Positions 44,927 to 57,689 of a DNA stretch of 64,000 nt are shown piece after piece. The stretch spans positions 17,675,001-17,739,000 of the forward strand of contig CM055318.2 of assembly GCA_029255685.2 (NCBI GenBank), given 5' to 3'. The notes under the pieces were generated by a model, which made no database searches, was not told the origin of the DNA, and saw nothing but the letters and a program-made list of their open reading frames with translations. Source of the stretch: Silene conica (Eukaryota > Streptophyta > Magnoliopsida > Caryophyllales > Caryophyllaceae). The translations under genes were made by a program, and so were the position numbers. Positions within the stretch are counted from its first letter, which is position 1, and every line of letters starts with the position of its first letter.

Positions 44927-47286
44927 TTACACAAGACCGTCATTGTATTTACAATTCTCTGAACGACAAGCCATTTTTTTAGTAATCGCGTGGCTGATGA
45001 TACCTATAGGACAGAAAAGCAAGCACAGCGAGACCGAATGTCGGGTTTCAACTTCATTCTCCAGACCATCCTGATAAACTTGCCTGTCAACAAATAATAC
45101 AATTGAGGTAAGTTCTAAACCCACATCTTTATCATACTTGCATATTGTTCTCTTCAGTCTTCACTGCATAAGGGTCGGTTCGAGACCAGCTCGGACTAGG
45201 TCAATTTGGGTTATGGCTCATATTCAGCTTTTTCTATAAACTTCAGCCAAAATCGGGCTAGTCAGTTTCGCTAGATCTACTCTTAGATGGTAAAGCCATT
45301 GAATGGTGATACTCCTACTCTTGATTTGTGGCTCCTTTTCCTTCAAATAAATAAAGAAAAATATTTGAACAGCCGAAAGCCATGCTAGTATGAGATCTGA
45401 GGATAGTAAATGACCTTGCCGCAAAGAGATCGACCACCAACAAATGAATCCAAGCAGATGCTAGAGTCATCTCACTTGAGAACATTTTCGCTATACCCTG
45501 GAGCTGAACACCACCAATAAGATGCAAACCAACAAGATTGTAAATTAGTGACTAATTAACCAAAACGCAACATTTTTCGTCATCTCTTATGGCTTATACA
45601 TGTCCATCCATTGTTTGTTTTGTACATCCTTCACTACTCCTGATACTGGTTTCTAGCAAACTCTACAATTTCTGACGTGGCGATCATAACTACAGTTCCC
45701 CGATTTTCATGCTTGAATAAACTACTTAATAGGAAAAAATTGATTATAAGTGGAGTATGCTAATCAAACTAACCTCAGGCAACCAGTATTTACTGGCAAA
45801 CATCAAGCGTATGGTGTCCGGTGTCCATGAAAGCCACAGAAGATATGAGTACAGTAGTCCAAGCACTACATACGGTAGGCTACTTTTCATAGTTTTCTTA
45901 GTCTGCAGATCGATTCACAATCATCTGATAATTTCTTCAAAGGTGCGTAGAATTAACCCCGAATGGGTAAAAGGGTAAAAGGGAATATTCAGTGAAAAAT
46001 AACAGTAATTTCCACCCGTAGAGAAACAGTGTGGAGAACTTACTAGTTCAGCTTTTGGAGCTGCTAGCATGAGAGTATAAAAGGGGAGGACAGCTGCAGT
46101 CCCTAAGGTGAATACACTACTAGCAATTTGAGAATTTGACAACCCTGCAGTAACATACAGGTTTTTTGTGTTATAACAAAGCGAGACTTCAAAACTACCA
46201 TTATCGAGCTATAATAAAAATGCATAATAGAAGGAACATAAATGTTCAATGTGTGTACAATTTATGAGTGACGCGCGTGAAACAACTCTATATCCAGGGT
46301 AAACCAGCACACAAGTCTCGGAATAACTGTTCAAAGACAAATGCATTTAAAAAATCTTGACTCGAACCTGTCAATCCTTGGATGTTTTACCCAAATTTGT
46401 ATCACAATACTAGCGGCGGATTGAGGATGACAGTTGTTGAGTCCAATTCTGAACTAGACAGGTTTAATCCAAGATAACAATAATCCAGTTCATATCACTA
46501 GCAGTGTAGTCCAGATTGGATTTTCGATCAAGTTTTGGAACAGATTTGGGGCTGCGAACTTGTGAATTTCCAGATTTCCAGATTGGACTAAGTTTTGTTT
46601 GGAAAGGTCATCCTATCAGAACTCGAGGAGGCTTTGGATGAATTCAATTTATTGTATGCCATTGACCCTGTTACAGGTCCCTAAAGCTAATGATGCAAAA
46701 AAGATAGGACATATAAACATGAATCGTATGACGCATCAGATGTAATGGAGAAAGCTTACATGAACGACAAACTGAAGACTTGCGCGACAGTATGCATTTC
46801 TCCATGCCCGGTCTAACTATAATTCCAAGACCTCCCAGGAAAGACCAGTTATGGTTTACTATTGCTGTACCCTGGGATCCCAGACTGAAACTTGTATCCA
46901 ATTTAATCTTGTAATGGTGTATGCGCATTAGGCTATGACTCTGAATCGAAAAACAGAAAAACAAATTATCCAAACAGAAATCTGAAAACCTACTGGAAAT
47001 GGATCATTATTAAGTAATGTTGTTAATCATTAAGGAGGGAATTGGTAGAGTTGAAGTTGGGCATCAACAATAGCAAAGTAATTCCTCCAATGTAAGAAGA
47101 TATTGTAATGCAACAACAAGATTACCAAGTGACACAAAGTTATAATCACGAGAGTTCTTATTTAAGACGGGTATATCGTAATTAGGTACTAAAGATGGTT
47201 AATAACATTAAAACATAAAATTCAAGGCATAAAGTAGGTACCTTTGGAGTGATGTGAGGATAAGCAAAGCAACAAGATAACGCCAT
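44927..47286 (-). CDS. ABA4: ABA4, chloroplast membrane protein required for neoxanthin synthesis
   Basis: Needed to convert violaxanthin to neoxanthin, an ABA precursor, in plastid membranes. Minus-strand splice model: 47286-47242, 46940-46760, 46144-46044, 45902-45774, 45503-45415, 45083-44927. That is 234 codons with stop (Arabidopsis ABA4 about 220 aa). All introns are GT-AG and phases agree. Residues 1 to about 75 are variable and Ser/His/Lys-rich, as expected for a transit peptide. The conserved DUF4281 part follows: [102 protein letters not shown]. About four hydrophobic membrane segments are visible. The tiny 15-codon first exon ([15 protein letters not shown]) is the least certain. 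No stop inside. Confidence 0.94.
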
Positions 47287-47420
47287 TGTGTAGTGACCTG
47301 AAAAAAACAAATTTCCCAGAGATGTTGTCTAATCTAATAATGAATGAATTATACAACCAGGAAAATCTAAAAATATGGGCACTTAAGATATCTTCATAAA
47401 TTTTATGATAATTGGGTTGA

Positions 47421-47454
<34 letters not shown>

Positions 47455-47937
47455 TTCCTGACATTGAAGGAAACATGTAAAAATGGCACAAGGCCTAAAA
47501 AAATATGTTTATAAGATTTCATGTGTCATCCAATCAAATCCCATGTGGATTTCTTTTGTTTGATTCACTAGACTTTAACTTTTTACGCAGAATTGTATTA
47601 TAAATTCTAGTACGATTTAACCGGTCGCAAGCTTGGGTAGAACAAAGTGAAATTTGTTGAAATCTCTTTTACATTGTTACTAAGATAACAAGTCTGCATT
47701 GTAACCGACATATTCGTCACAAGCTTGCAACATGTCAAGTATTACCTTGTTGGTAGATAAGGACAAAATAATTTGCTACTACTAAATATTACCTTGTCTT
47801 TATCTTCCTCACATGGGTATAACTTGACCCGTCCGCAAATTTACGACGGATACATCCGTCAAATAAGATTTTAAGACGTTACAAATTTTCTTAGTTTTCC
47901 CTTCAAAACATCTATCTACCTAATGAAACAAAAAAAA
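47287..47937. other. ABA4 upstream region with CAT microsatellite and MITE fragment
   Basis: Includes a (CAT)11 run at 47421-47454, 135 bp before the start codon. About 47745-47876 is a fragment of the ACGGGT/CGTCGCAA MITE family also found at 55395-55605 and 61428-61613. No TATA box chosen with confidence. Confidence 0.55.
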
Positions 47938-48926
47938 TATAACACCTCATGATCCAAGGTCTTTAGCAAGGACTCTTAGACTATGAAAGTGTACCATCCC
48001 GATTTCCCGAGTTATAATATCAAAGAAAAGATACGAGTAGCTTATTATAAAGATAATTAAAATAGCGTAGAAGTATCTCAAAAATAATAACAATTGTAAA
48101 GTCTGCGGAAGCTAGAGAATAAAATAAAGTCCGTGACTACGACTACCAAAAAATATGACATCTCATCCATCCCAGTCACAAGCATCAACAATTTCGATGT
48201 ATTACCTGAGGATCTGCTCATCATAATCATGGATCATCACAGTAAACAACACATGCGTCACTGTCAAATAAGATGATCACTACCAAATGCAATAACAGGT
48301 ACACCATAACCATACTAATATCATATCATCAATCTCACAAGTGACGACCTCTAGTCCCACAACCAACCCCACTTGCTCGCGGCAAGAGTACCCAAACCAT
48401 TAATGTGCACATCCCCTCTGATCCGTGGCGGGTACCACGAAGGGCAATCATAAGATTGAGAGTCATTTCCCGTCAATGGTCCCAAACATATGTTTCATAC
48501 TCAAATCTCAAAATCACAATGATATCAGTCATACAATATAGCAGAAAAACCGTCACAACCACATAACAACAACTGAGTTAGGAGAACCATACCTCAAGGC
48601 AAATCACAAAAGCAAGGAAAACCAATCGAGTTCTACCACCGCTCCTCTATGAATTCTCCTCCTAAGGTAACATACAACTTATTACGAAACGATCGTCACA
48701 AACAACCTTAAACTCAATAAACTAACTAAACGATTAAGAACTTACTTGACGACAACGACACAAGGCTAGGATGGTCGATGCGCAACTAAACTCCGGTAGG
48801 TAAAATTTAGGGATTTAGATTTAGGGTGAAAAGTGTTTGAGAGGATTTATTGATTGCGGCAGAAATTACCTAGGGTTAAATAACTTTAACCTCCAAAATC
48901 ATTTTATTAACCTATCGCAACGCTGA

Positions 48927-49075
48927 CACGGAAAGACGCACTCGGCTGAGTACCGAATGTACTTGGCCGAGTACCGAATGTACTCGACCGAGTTCGACTA
49001 GCTCGACCGAGTACCGTGTACTCGGCCGAGTACGCCTAATTCGACTGAGTACCTAGTACTCGACCGAGTTGAGGC
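48927..49075. repeat. Array of CTCGACCGAG palindromes, LTR copy 1
   Basis: About eight copies of a TACTCGRCCGAGTAC-like palindrome in 150 bp, spaced roughly 17-25 bp. The partner array is at 50400-50575. Each unit is its own inverse (ACTCG...CGAGT). Confidence 0.75.
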
Positions 49076-50399
49076 AAACTTCAACAATCCAATCCTGGCA
49101 TGGGTGTACACGACCAAGTATAGCCTACTCGACCTAGCACACACCTGTCTAAGAGAGGTGTTATAATCTTCCCTCCTTAGAAAGAACTTCGAGGTTGCAA
49201 CTGACTAACCTGAAAAGAAAGACTCCCAATACAACGACATACACTAACCACATCCCGAGGATGTGCAAACTACCAAGACACAACTCAAAAAAATTATATA
49301 TTAAAAATCAGTTTCGGGACATCTCTCAAACCTTTGCGATAGCTTCACACCCTCTTATTCGGGTTCATTTTAATTAGACTCATTTGTGTTCATTGGGTTC
49401 ATTTGTTTCAGGTTCCAACACCGTCACTGTGATACCACATTGTAACACCCTCATAACCCGACGCCTTTACCAAGGACTCTCGGCCTATGAAGATGCTACC
49501 ATCTCGATTGCCCGAGGTAGAATATCAAAGAAAAGGCAAGAATGTTTATTAAATAGTTAAAATTGTCGATACAACATGTCTCAAAACCAACTAAAATAAA
49601 ATAATGTAACAGCGGAAGCTATCTAAGCTAAAACTTCTACGTGGTGACTCGCTCCATCATCAGCCTCATGCAATCAATCAACAATGGGATACCTGCTGAG
49701 AATCTGCTCACCATTACCAATGGATCATCATAGTAACAACAATACACTAGCGTCAGTTACTGCAACCAATCATAATATCACTACTGTATGAACGAGAGAT
49801 AAGAATCATAAATAAAAATCCGCCAATAGCACCCACAATCTCATAACCATCTCTAGTGGATACATTAGTCACACCACTCAACCCCGCTTGCTCGCAACAA
49901 GCGGTAACCATATCCTTAATGTGCACATCTCTTCCGTGGCGGGAACCACAAAGGGCGTTCGTAGGATTGAGAGTCATTTCCCGATAACGGTCCCAAACAT
50001 AACTTCCTCGATCTCAAGATAACATGAGCAATCATATGATACCAGTCTCACAATAACATAACAATAAACATCGTCGCGCATAACAAATAACTTAGTAGGG
50101 AAACCCTACCTCAAGGCAAATATGTCAAGGCAAGTCTCATATAATCTTATTACTAACCATCTAAGGCACTAGAACCCCTAACCTTTACAAACTGAAATTA
50201 TAACTGAAGAACTTACTTGTAATAACGGTGAACAATCTAGAATGATCGACGCGAGGACTAAGCTTGCAGTATGCCAATTAGAGGGATTAGGGTTTGGGTT
50301 CTTGTGAGAAACTAATTATCGAAGGGTTTAAGAGAAAGAATTATGGTTTGTAAATCATGTTTCCTCTAATTAACCTATCGTGAAATCGACACGGAGCCG

Positions 50400-50575
50400 A
50401 CGTACTTGACCGAGTACCGAGTGTACTCGACTGAGTACGTTGTACTCGACCGAGTACACTATATACCCGATCGTGTACGTTGTACTCGACCGAGTACATA
50501 CAAATGAAAAGACTCCCATCCTAACTTTCACCAAAGGTGTACTCGATCGAATATGACTTACTCGATCGAGTAGAC
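50400..50575. repeat. Array of CTCGACCGAG palindromes, LTR copy 2
   Basis: Same motif type as 48927-49075, in the second LTR. Unit number and spacing differ, which suggests ongoing rearrangement of the array. Confidence 0.75.
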
Positions 50576-50602
50576 CCACACGTCTAAGGGAGGAGTATTA
50601 CA

Positions 50603-51042
50603 TTAAGGGTAGGGAGGATGAGGAGGGTTTCATTAAGAGTCCTTTGACCTTGTTTTGAATGTTGCTGCAATAGATGAAACCTTGAAAAAAAGATTTAAAT
50701 AACTTTTAGAAATGCTTAGCTAAAATTGACAAATCTGCTTTATGTTTTTTCTACTTTTCCTAGAACTGTTTTGGACTTGTTTTTTTTGTGACACTATGGT
50801 GAACCGACCTTTCTTGCTAAGACCTTTTTGTAGCCAATGTTGTCTGCTATCAGTTGGCCATGGTGGCAACTGGTGGTTTGACCAGGTGTAGGAGTTGATG
50901 ACCTTCACGATTAGATGTTAAAGAAGAGTTGTTGAGCAACTGTTAATGTGATTGTTGGTTGGGTGTTGTGATGGACCAACCTCTAGTTCATTAGCTCCTG
51001 ATGAATTGACACATTAGAATGCTTAATCATATTTAGTATATA
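50603..51042. other. Gene-free spacer
   Basis: No feature recognised. GGTGGCAACTGGTGGTTTGA and similar words give no ORF of interest. Confidence 0.5.
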
Positions 51043-51075
51043 CTAGTTGTTGTATGGCGCGCTTCGCGCGCCATA
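51043..51075 (-). mobile_element. Helitron 3' terminus
   Basis: On the minus strand a perfect 10-bp stem (TATGGCGCGC / GCGCGCCATA, loop of 3) is followed after six bases by CTAG and then T. This matches the Helitron 3' end: a GC-rich hairpin shortly before CTRR, inserted between A and T. The element would extend right from here; I could not fix its 5' TC end. Candidate territory reaches to about 54 kb. Confidence 0.75.
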
Positions 51076-53999
51076 CTCCAAGATAGTGTGACTCATCTAT
51101 TATAATTAGTATCGTTTTATGTATGTTGTATTGTTGTTTGTTGTACCGTCAAGGTTGGTTATTATCTTCGTTGTTTTGGTGACATATAGCGACTTCCGTA
51201 ATCATTATTGTTCCATAGATGGTTTCGTTCTGTAACGCACATTACACAATTTTCTATGTTTGAAGGTCAAATGAGTTCTCTTTCTAGCTTATCCCTTTCC
51301 TTAGCGCCTTCTCCTTGGAGTTGGATTCTCCTCTTACCCCGTCTTATACGTCCCTTCCTGCCTCTACTTCCATTTTCCTTTCCTTCTAGCCTCCCTTTTC
51401 TCCTTATCTTATCATTTCCCTTCTTTTTCAACTTAGCTTCCTTCGCAATATTTCATGTCGAAGAAAACAGTAATTATGCATATATAATCTAGACTTTTAC
51501 CGAGCCGAAACCACCCCCGTCTTTCTCCTTCTCATTCCCATCACCCTCCAAAATTTCAATAGGTCAGAAAGCAATAAGATTGTGCAATAAACCTTTTTAT
51601 TTATTTTTAAAAAAAAATACTTAAATCTTACAAAACTTTGCAGAAAGTTATGAATAACGTACTTACTTTTGAAATATGTTGAAATTAATGGGTTTCTGAA
51701 CTATCATCGTACTTCAATAACTTTTTCTCTTAATTAGTCCATTGTTCCCACTCCCGCCATCTTCGTATCTCCTTGCATTTCCTATACAATCTCCTCCTCT
51801 TTCCCATTTTCTTTTGCCTCATCCTCACCCCATCCTTCTCCCTTCTATTCACCACCTTTCGCCACCCTCAATATGAACCATACTAAGCACACCCGATTTC
51901 ATATCCTTTATCCCACCAATGGCCTTATGTCTAAAATAAAGCATATGTGATCTCTCATCCTCTGTATCCCCGTCATTTTGAACAAAACCTAGCAAACCAT
52001 ATCGATTTCTCCCTTCATTGTCTCTCATTTTTCTTTATGTCTCCTTCGCTAATTACCTTTCACTTGAGCCCCCCCGCTTCTAGTTCTTTTCTTTTCCTCT
52101 TTTCTCTTTCCCATTTCATTCATTTCCTCCTTACTTAAAATCATGCGGAAATCAACGGGATTTTTTTTGTCCTTTCCTTTCCCTTGCAACTCCTCATTCA
52201 ACCCAACCATTTTCCCCTTAGACAAGTTTATCGCACACCCACAACGTTATATGTCATCCATTGCTCCTCAAACCTTCCATGGCCAGCCCGGGAATCGTCT
52301 GTCTAATTTATGGACTTTTTTGTTCCAGGACCCTAAATCCCGAAAACCGTGTATTATACGTTTTATCCTAGCCTACATTACTATCCCCATTTCTATGTAA
52401 ACTTGCCATGTGAAGCTCTGGATTAGGATTTTTTGGGAGTAATTATTTGATGATTCCTATCAAATCATTATGATTTTTTTCGTTCTTTTTCAATGGATGA
52501 TGGCTTTAGCTAGAATTATCATATTATCTTATGATTTTGGGTTTGATGGATGATTGTCACTTTGAATTCCCCTCTACGAATGAAACAAATGTAAGTTTCG
52601 TGCTCTCTTTGTAAATCCCTCTATTTATAAGAGATATATAGTAATTGTTTTCACTTTTCTTTTTTTCCTCTCAATAGAAGTTTAGGAATTTTCGGGGTAA
52701 TAGTATTTAATTTTTTTGTCTTCATTTAATTTTGGTACAAATAATTCTAATTTTATTGGTGGCTAAGTTGGAATATGAAATTGGATAATTTATATTATAA
52801 TGTTGTTCGATTCCTCGCTAAGAAGATCATTATCAATTTCATTGCTCAATTCTAACACAAAGTGTAGTTTTCATCATCATAAGAGTAATTTACAAGATAT
52901 TTCGGTGCTAAAGGAATTGAACATCTATCAGATTACCTTAATCTCCTTGGTCCTGATCACCAATTACAAGCTATTTCAAATTTAGGTCTCTAGTTATTGT
53001 TTATAACTTCCAAATATGTCGGGTGGGCGTATACCTCTGAGATGAAACATCGTGCGCATTCCGCAAACCCTTATGATGGGATCCGCTTCAATATATCAGC
53101 TGCTTCTGTCAAAGCCTAATCAATCCAGCCCCTGGAAACCAAATAAATAATAAAAGAATAAATGATTAAATAAAACAGAGTTTTGAAAATAACATGATGA
53201 AAGTCCAAAATAGAACAAACCCAAATGAAAAATAGATCTCAATTTCTACAATATTATATTATTATTATTAAAACAAATCAAACTTTTTCATGAAAATAAG
53301 ATGATTAACCGAAAATAGAACAAACTTAAATGAAAAATAGAAACATTGTATCAAAAGGAGCGATACCCAGATGCCCTTACCTAGCAAATAGCCCTAAAAT
53401 CCATATAAAGACAACTTGTACTTTAGTCTCGACTGACAAGTTAATATACAAATTTCTTGGGAAAATGAAGATGAAATTGTGGGTTTTCAAGGGGAAAAGA
53501 CTGATGAAATTTAAAGGCAATGCAAATCCAAATGTAAACTACGAGAAATTAGATGAATACTTAAGTGTGATTCTCTCCTTCAATATAATCATGTACACAA
53601 CTTCGTAACCACCTAAACAATAACATATGAACACGGGAACAATACAAATATAATTAATATGTCGATCAGTGTCTCCATCAATAAAAAGTAAAATAAAAAT
53701 TGTGTGAATAATTGAGGGGAGATGTAGTTGTGGAAAAGATAGAGGAATATTGTGAATATGATATATGAGGGAACAAGACAAATGTGACAACGTAGTTGTG
53801 GAAGACAAAGAACAGTACTGTTAGAGTGTTAATTAATGACACCAAAAGCAATCCAAATAAAAGTAAGAAAAGCCTAAATAAACACGACCCATGAAAGATG
53901 AGTGAATAAAAGTAAGAAAACTCCAAATAAGGGTAGAAAAGTTATTATTCATTATGAGTAGTAATTTGTATTATCCATATTTTAGTAAGGGGAATAGTT
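51076..53999. other. Gene-free, pyrimidine-rich region, possibly Helitron body
   Basis: 51250-52250 is strongly CT-rich on the plus strand (TTCTCC, TTTCCC). ORFs of 60-94 codons there are compositional and carry no domain. At 53150-53060 the minus strand reads GWID, then ALTEAADILKRIPS, which resembles the tail of a PPR repeat and could be captured host sequence; this is weak. Confidence 0.4.
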
Positions 54000-54235
54000 T
54001 TTGTCATATAATATAATAAGGATTAAATGACTATTAAACGAGTATTATCGTAAATTGAGCGTAGAATATATTTTGTTTTTGTCGTACTCGTACGTATAAT
54101 ATAATAAAGTTTAAATGATTATTAAACGAGTATTGTCTTAAATTGAGCGTAGAATATTTTTTTGTCGTACATATAATATAATAAGGTTTAAATTATTATT
54201 AAACGAGTATTGTCAGAAAATAGAGTTAGAAATAG
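54000..54235. repeat. Three tandem units of about 80 bp
   Basis: TATAATATAATAAG followed by TTAAATGA-TTAAACGAGTATTGTC and AAATTGAGCGTAGAATAT starts near 54005, 54094 and 54169. Units are 75-90 bp and diverged by several bases. Confidence 0.75.
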
Positions 54236-55394
54236 GACGTCGATTAATAATATATGTAGTGAGTGTGAATGCATCAAATGACCCAAATTCATTATATTGT
54301 ATTGAGATTGATAGATGGGTATTCATATATATCACATGATGTGTTGAACCTCTAGCTTTTTGTTTCGGAACCGATTACCAGTTTTCTCAACTTCGTGAGG
54401 ATGCTAAGTTGTATGTTAGAAACCTGTCTTTTAATATTGAAATTGTTTGATCATACGACCCAAAAAAGTGAATGCATTTTTTTAATCAAAAGGTCCAAAT
54501 ACAATAAAAGACAAAAAATAAGTTTGATCATATAGTAAGGGTTTCGTAACCGAAGACGGGTTTTCTCAACCTCCTGAGGATGTTAAGCCGTATGTCGAAA
54601 ATTTGCGAAATTATTTGATCATACGGGCAAAAAAGTGAATGCATTAAGTTTGATCATCCGGCCCAATACAAATTTGATCATCCGGCCCAATATATATGCA
54701 ATAGAAGACAAAACACAAGTTACTATTCATAATGAATAGTAACTTATGTTGCTCACTTTTTAGGAAGGAGAAATATAATTTCAGTTACGTAAATATCGCT
54801 TTTAAAACTCAATGAATAAATACACGAATTTGTAAAAATTATAAATAACGTTAATTCTACTTAAACAAATTTCCATAAGAAAAAATATTCCTTAAATAAT
54901 ACTCCAATGTAGGCTTGGTTGGGCCAAAATTTAGGCCAAACGTTAGGCCTAAAATCGGCTCAAAAGTGTATTGAGTTTTTTAGGCAAAAATAAAAGACTC
55001 GTGCCCTTCAAAAAAAGCTGGTTGGGCTGGGCCAAGGCGTTTGGATTATTTGATCACCTATGTTAGACATCTTAGCTCTGTTAAGTACAATTTGTCTTGT
55101 TTAACTAAATAGGATACTATTTAACCTATTTTATAAACATTGTATAATCCCTTCATCCCAAATTGAGCGTGAATAAATTTTTTATCAACGGCAATCATAA
55201 AATAAAAGAATAACAATTAACTGAGATATCTTAAATAGAATAAGATAATAAATGTTCGAAATTCGGAGAGCATTTAATTAACAGTGGTCATTGATTTTCT
55301 TTAGCTAAAGAGTCAAGCGGTTCATAGTAATAATAATCCTAAACTCGTAGTCTTGTAGAGCACTAAAGTCTTGTTAAGTATTTTGGCCCATTAG
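54236..55394. other. Gene-free region with a diverged direct duplication
   Basis: About 54340-54510 and 54530-54690 are diverged copies of one unit (TTTTCTCAACYTCSTGAGGATG, then ATTTGATCATACG and AAAAGTGAATGCAT). About 54910-55040 holds GGGCCAA/TTGGGC motifs of a degraded hAT-like MITE. No ORF of note. Confidence 0.5.
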
Positions 55395-55605
55395 CTTAAA
55401 GTAAGGTTATCTCCATGTCTACCCATAACGTAATTGCGATGGGTATATTCATCGTAAGATTTTAATACGTCAAGTACTATCACTTAATTAGATAAGATAA
55501 AATATGAGAAATTCCAAATAACTTGTCTTTTCCTACTCAAACGGGTAATACTTGACCCTCACAAGTTTGCGACGGATTTCCCGTCACCCATGAGAATTTG
55601 TGATT
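55395..55605. mobile_element. MITE of the CGTCGCAA/ACGGGT family, copy 1
   Basis: Its right end, reversed, reads CACAAATTCTCATGGGTGAC and then GACGGG, matching the left end of 61428-61613. Inner GCGACGGATTTCCCGTC is self-complementary. Left edge approximate. Confidence 0.55.
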
Positions 55606-56166
55606 TTTAAATTTAATTGTGCAAAGAGCAATCAACAAGTTCGGATTGGAAGGAACATGGGTAATTATTGTGTAGCTCAGCCGAGCCTAAACGCAGCGTA
55701 TCGCACGTTGCATAGTTAGTTGACTGTCGTACTCAATAGACATACCTACACAATAATACATTATGCGACGTTCCTACTTCTTTCCTATAATTTTAGTATT
55801 TTACATTATTAGAGATTTAGTGTGTACGGAGTGGAGTATAATATAATGTATGATTCATAAGATTCTTACAAATTATTATAATTACACGAATCATGCCACT
55901 ATGATTTGCTTTGTCTTCTTCACATCTTCACGTACAACTTCTAAATTCATAGTATAATTTTCATAGTTTGACCGCATCTATTATATAGAGTATATCGCAC
56001 AAGACAATAATCGTATTGTTGGGGAGTTTTATAGCATATGATTTAAGCTTATATTTATATTTTACGAGTTTTATTGAAAAAAATCTGAAAGATTTTACAA
56101 ACCAAATTAACTCAAAGTATTATATATAAACTCAAAAGTAATACACACATAAACTCAATAAGATTA
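55606..56166. other. Gene-free AT-rich spacer
   Basis: No ORF, repeat end or RNA gene recognised. Confidence 0.5.
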
Positions 56167-56613
56167 GGCGCTGTTTGGTAAACAGCATATTGCAGAAAAA
56201 TTAGCATATTTGAGGCAATTAGCATGTTTGACCAACCAATATGCTATTTAGGGTGTTTGGTTAACGACATATTGAAATAGTATATTGGGGTCCAATATGC
56301 TATTTTACAATATGCTGCTCCTACCAGCATATTGGATTAGCATATTAGAAAGAAAAAAATTGACTTATTTACCCTCTTAATAAAATACTAACATTCCTTT
56401 TATATATTTAATAAATAATTTTTTTATGTCCTTATATGTCATTTTACAAAGATTCTAGACAATCTGCTAATTTAATCTGCTAATTACCAAACACTCTAAA
56501 ATAATTCTGCTAAATAAATCTACTAGTCAAATCCGCTAAATCATTCTGCTAGTCAAATCTGCTTTTTAAATCTGCTTCTGCCAATATTAATCCGCTGTTT
56601 ACCAAACAGGGCC
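56167..56613. mobile_element. Tourist-like MITE, 447 bp
   Basis: GGCGCTGTTTGGTAAACAGC at the left and GCTGTTTACCAAACAGGGCC at the right are near-perfect inverses. TTA and TAA flank it, the TWA target of PIF/Harbinger. A second pair of GTTTGGT motifs sits inside (56252). Same family as the larger 28954-30763 element. Confidence 0.85.
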
Positions 56614-57344
56614 TAAAACCTCAAAAAAATTATATACAAGCTCAATTAAATGTCGAAGATACAATGCTCATATACATCTGAATTTATAATCATATTTGTG
56701 GTTATTGTACACCATTATACATTGATACTTAAATAATTTTCATTAGAGCATCAACAATGGACAAACATAGAATTGGTTTGTTTTTTGTCACATATGCGCC
56801 ACGTCACTTAAAACTAAACTTAACATTTTAAGAACTACTCACAACAATGACGAATTTTCTTCCCTTGTTCTTAAATGGGACTCACACTCCATTATCTATA
56901 AAAAAAGACATTATCCAAACCTTCTTGAGTAGAATAAGTTGGAAGTCTTGGAACCATTGTCTTGAGTTGAGTTGAGGTTACAAACATGAGTTGAGTTGAG
57001 GTTACCTCTCGCACTTTTAATTGAGTTGAGTTGAGATGGACATATTTGGGTGTGCTTGTACGTTGGGATCAGTTATTCTAATGTTAAAATACAGTTATTG
57101 TATTGTCTAAACCCGGTTATTCTAATGATAAAAGACAGTTATTGTGTTGTCTAAATCCAGTTATCGTATTGTCTAAACACAATTATCGTATTATCTAAAC
57201 CCAGTTATTGTATTAAGTTGAGTTGAGATGGACAAATTTGTGTCAAAAAAAAAAAGAGTTGGTGGGCATGTCCCACATAGTTTTCATAACCACTCAATTT
57301 TTTGTGCGTGTGAAACAACCCACCCTCTTCTTCTTTTTTAATAA
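56614..57344. other. Gene-free spacer with short direct repeats
   Basis: 57060-57215 repeats CAGTTATTGTATTGTCTAAAC about five times with small changes (units of 30-45 bp). GAGTTGAGTTGAGRT words occur around 56960-57030 and 57215. No ORF. Confidence 0.6.
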
Positions 57345-57561
57345 GGCCCTGTTCTTTCTGGCTTATTTTCAGCTCGTTTCAGTTCAGCTCAGCTCTATTC
57401 AATTCAGTTCAGTTCAGCTCAGTTCAGTTCAGCTCAGCTCTATTCAGTTCAGTTCAGTTCAGTTCAGCTCAGCTTCATTCAGTTCAGTTCAGTTCAGTTC
57501 AACTCAGCTTCATGTAATTCATTTCAGTTCAGTTCAGCTCGACTTTATTAAGTTTATCCCA

Positions 57562-57607
<46 letters not shown>

Positions 57608-57689
57608 GTTTTTGTTGTTATTATTATTATATTTATTTGTTTATTATTCTATTTATTATTATTAATTAACAATTCTTATTATGATTATT

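Larger units (their letters stand above)
47938..50602 (-). mobile_element. Short-bodied non-autonomous LTR retrotransposon
   Basis: Two related but clearly diverged LTRs (47938-49165 and 49441-50602) flank a 275-bp body. On the minus strand the body starts with ATGTGGTATCACAG, a degraded initiator-Met PBS, and ends CTAAGGAGGGAAGAT, a PPT. Both LTRs share GCGGAAGCTA, GATCTGCTCA, GTCATTTCCCG and, near the right end, clusters of GTACTCGACCGAGTAC. No coding region and no matching 5-bp flanks, so it is old or is a recombinant of two copies. Confidence 0.75.

Noticed and set aside
51208..52400. Plus-strand ORFs of 60-94 codons
   Set aside because: They lie in CT-rich sequence and are compositional: long Ser/Leu/Phe/Pro runs, no family resemblance, no splice support.
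57223..57669. 148-codon ORF rich in SVQLSS and poly-Tyr
   Set aside because: Translation of the TCAGTTCAGCTC array and the TTA microsatellite.
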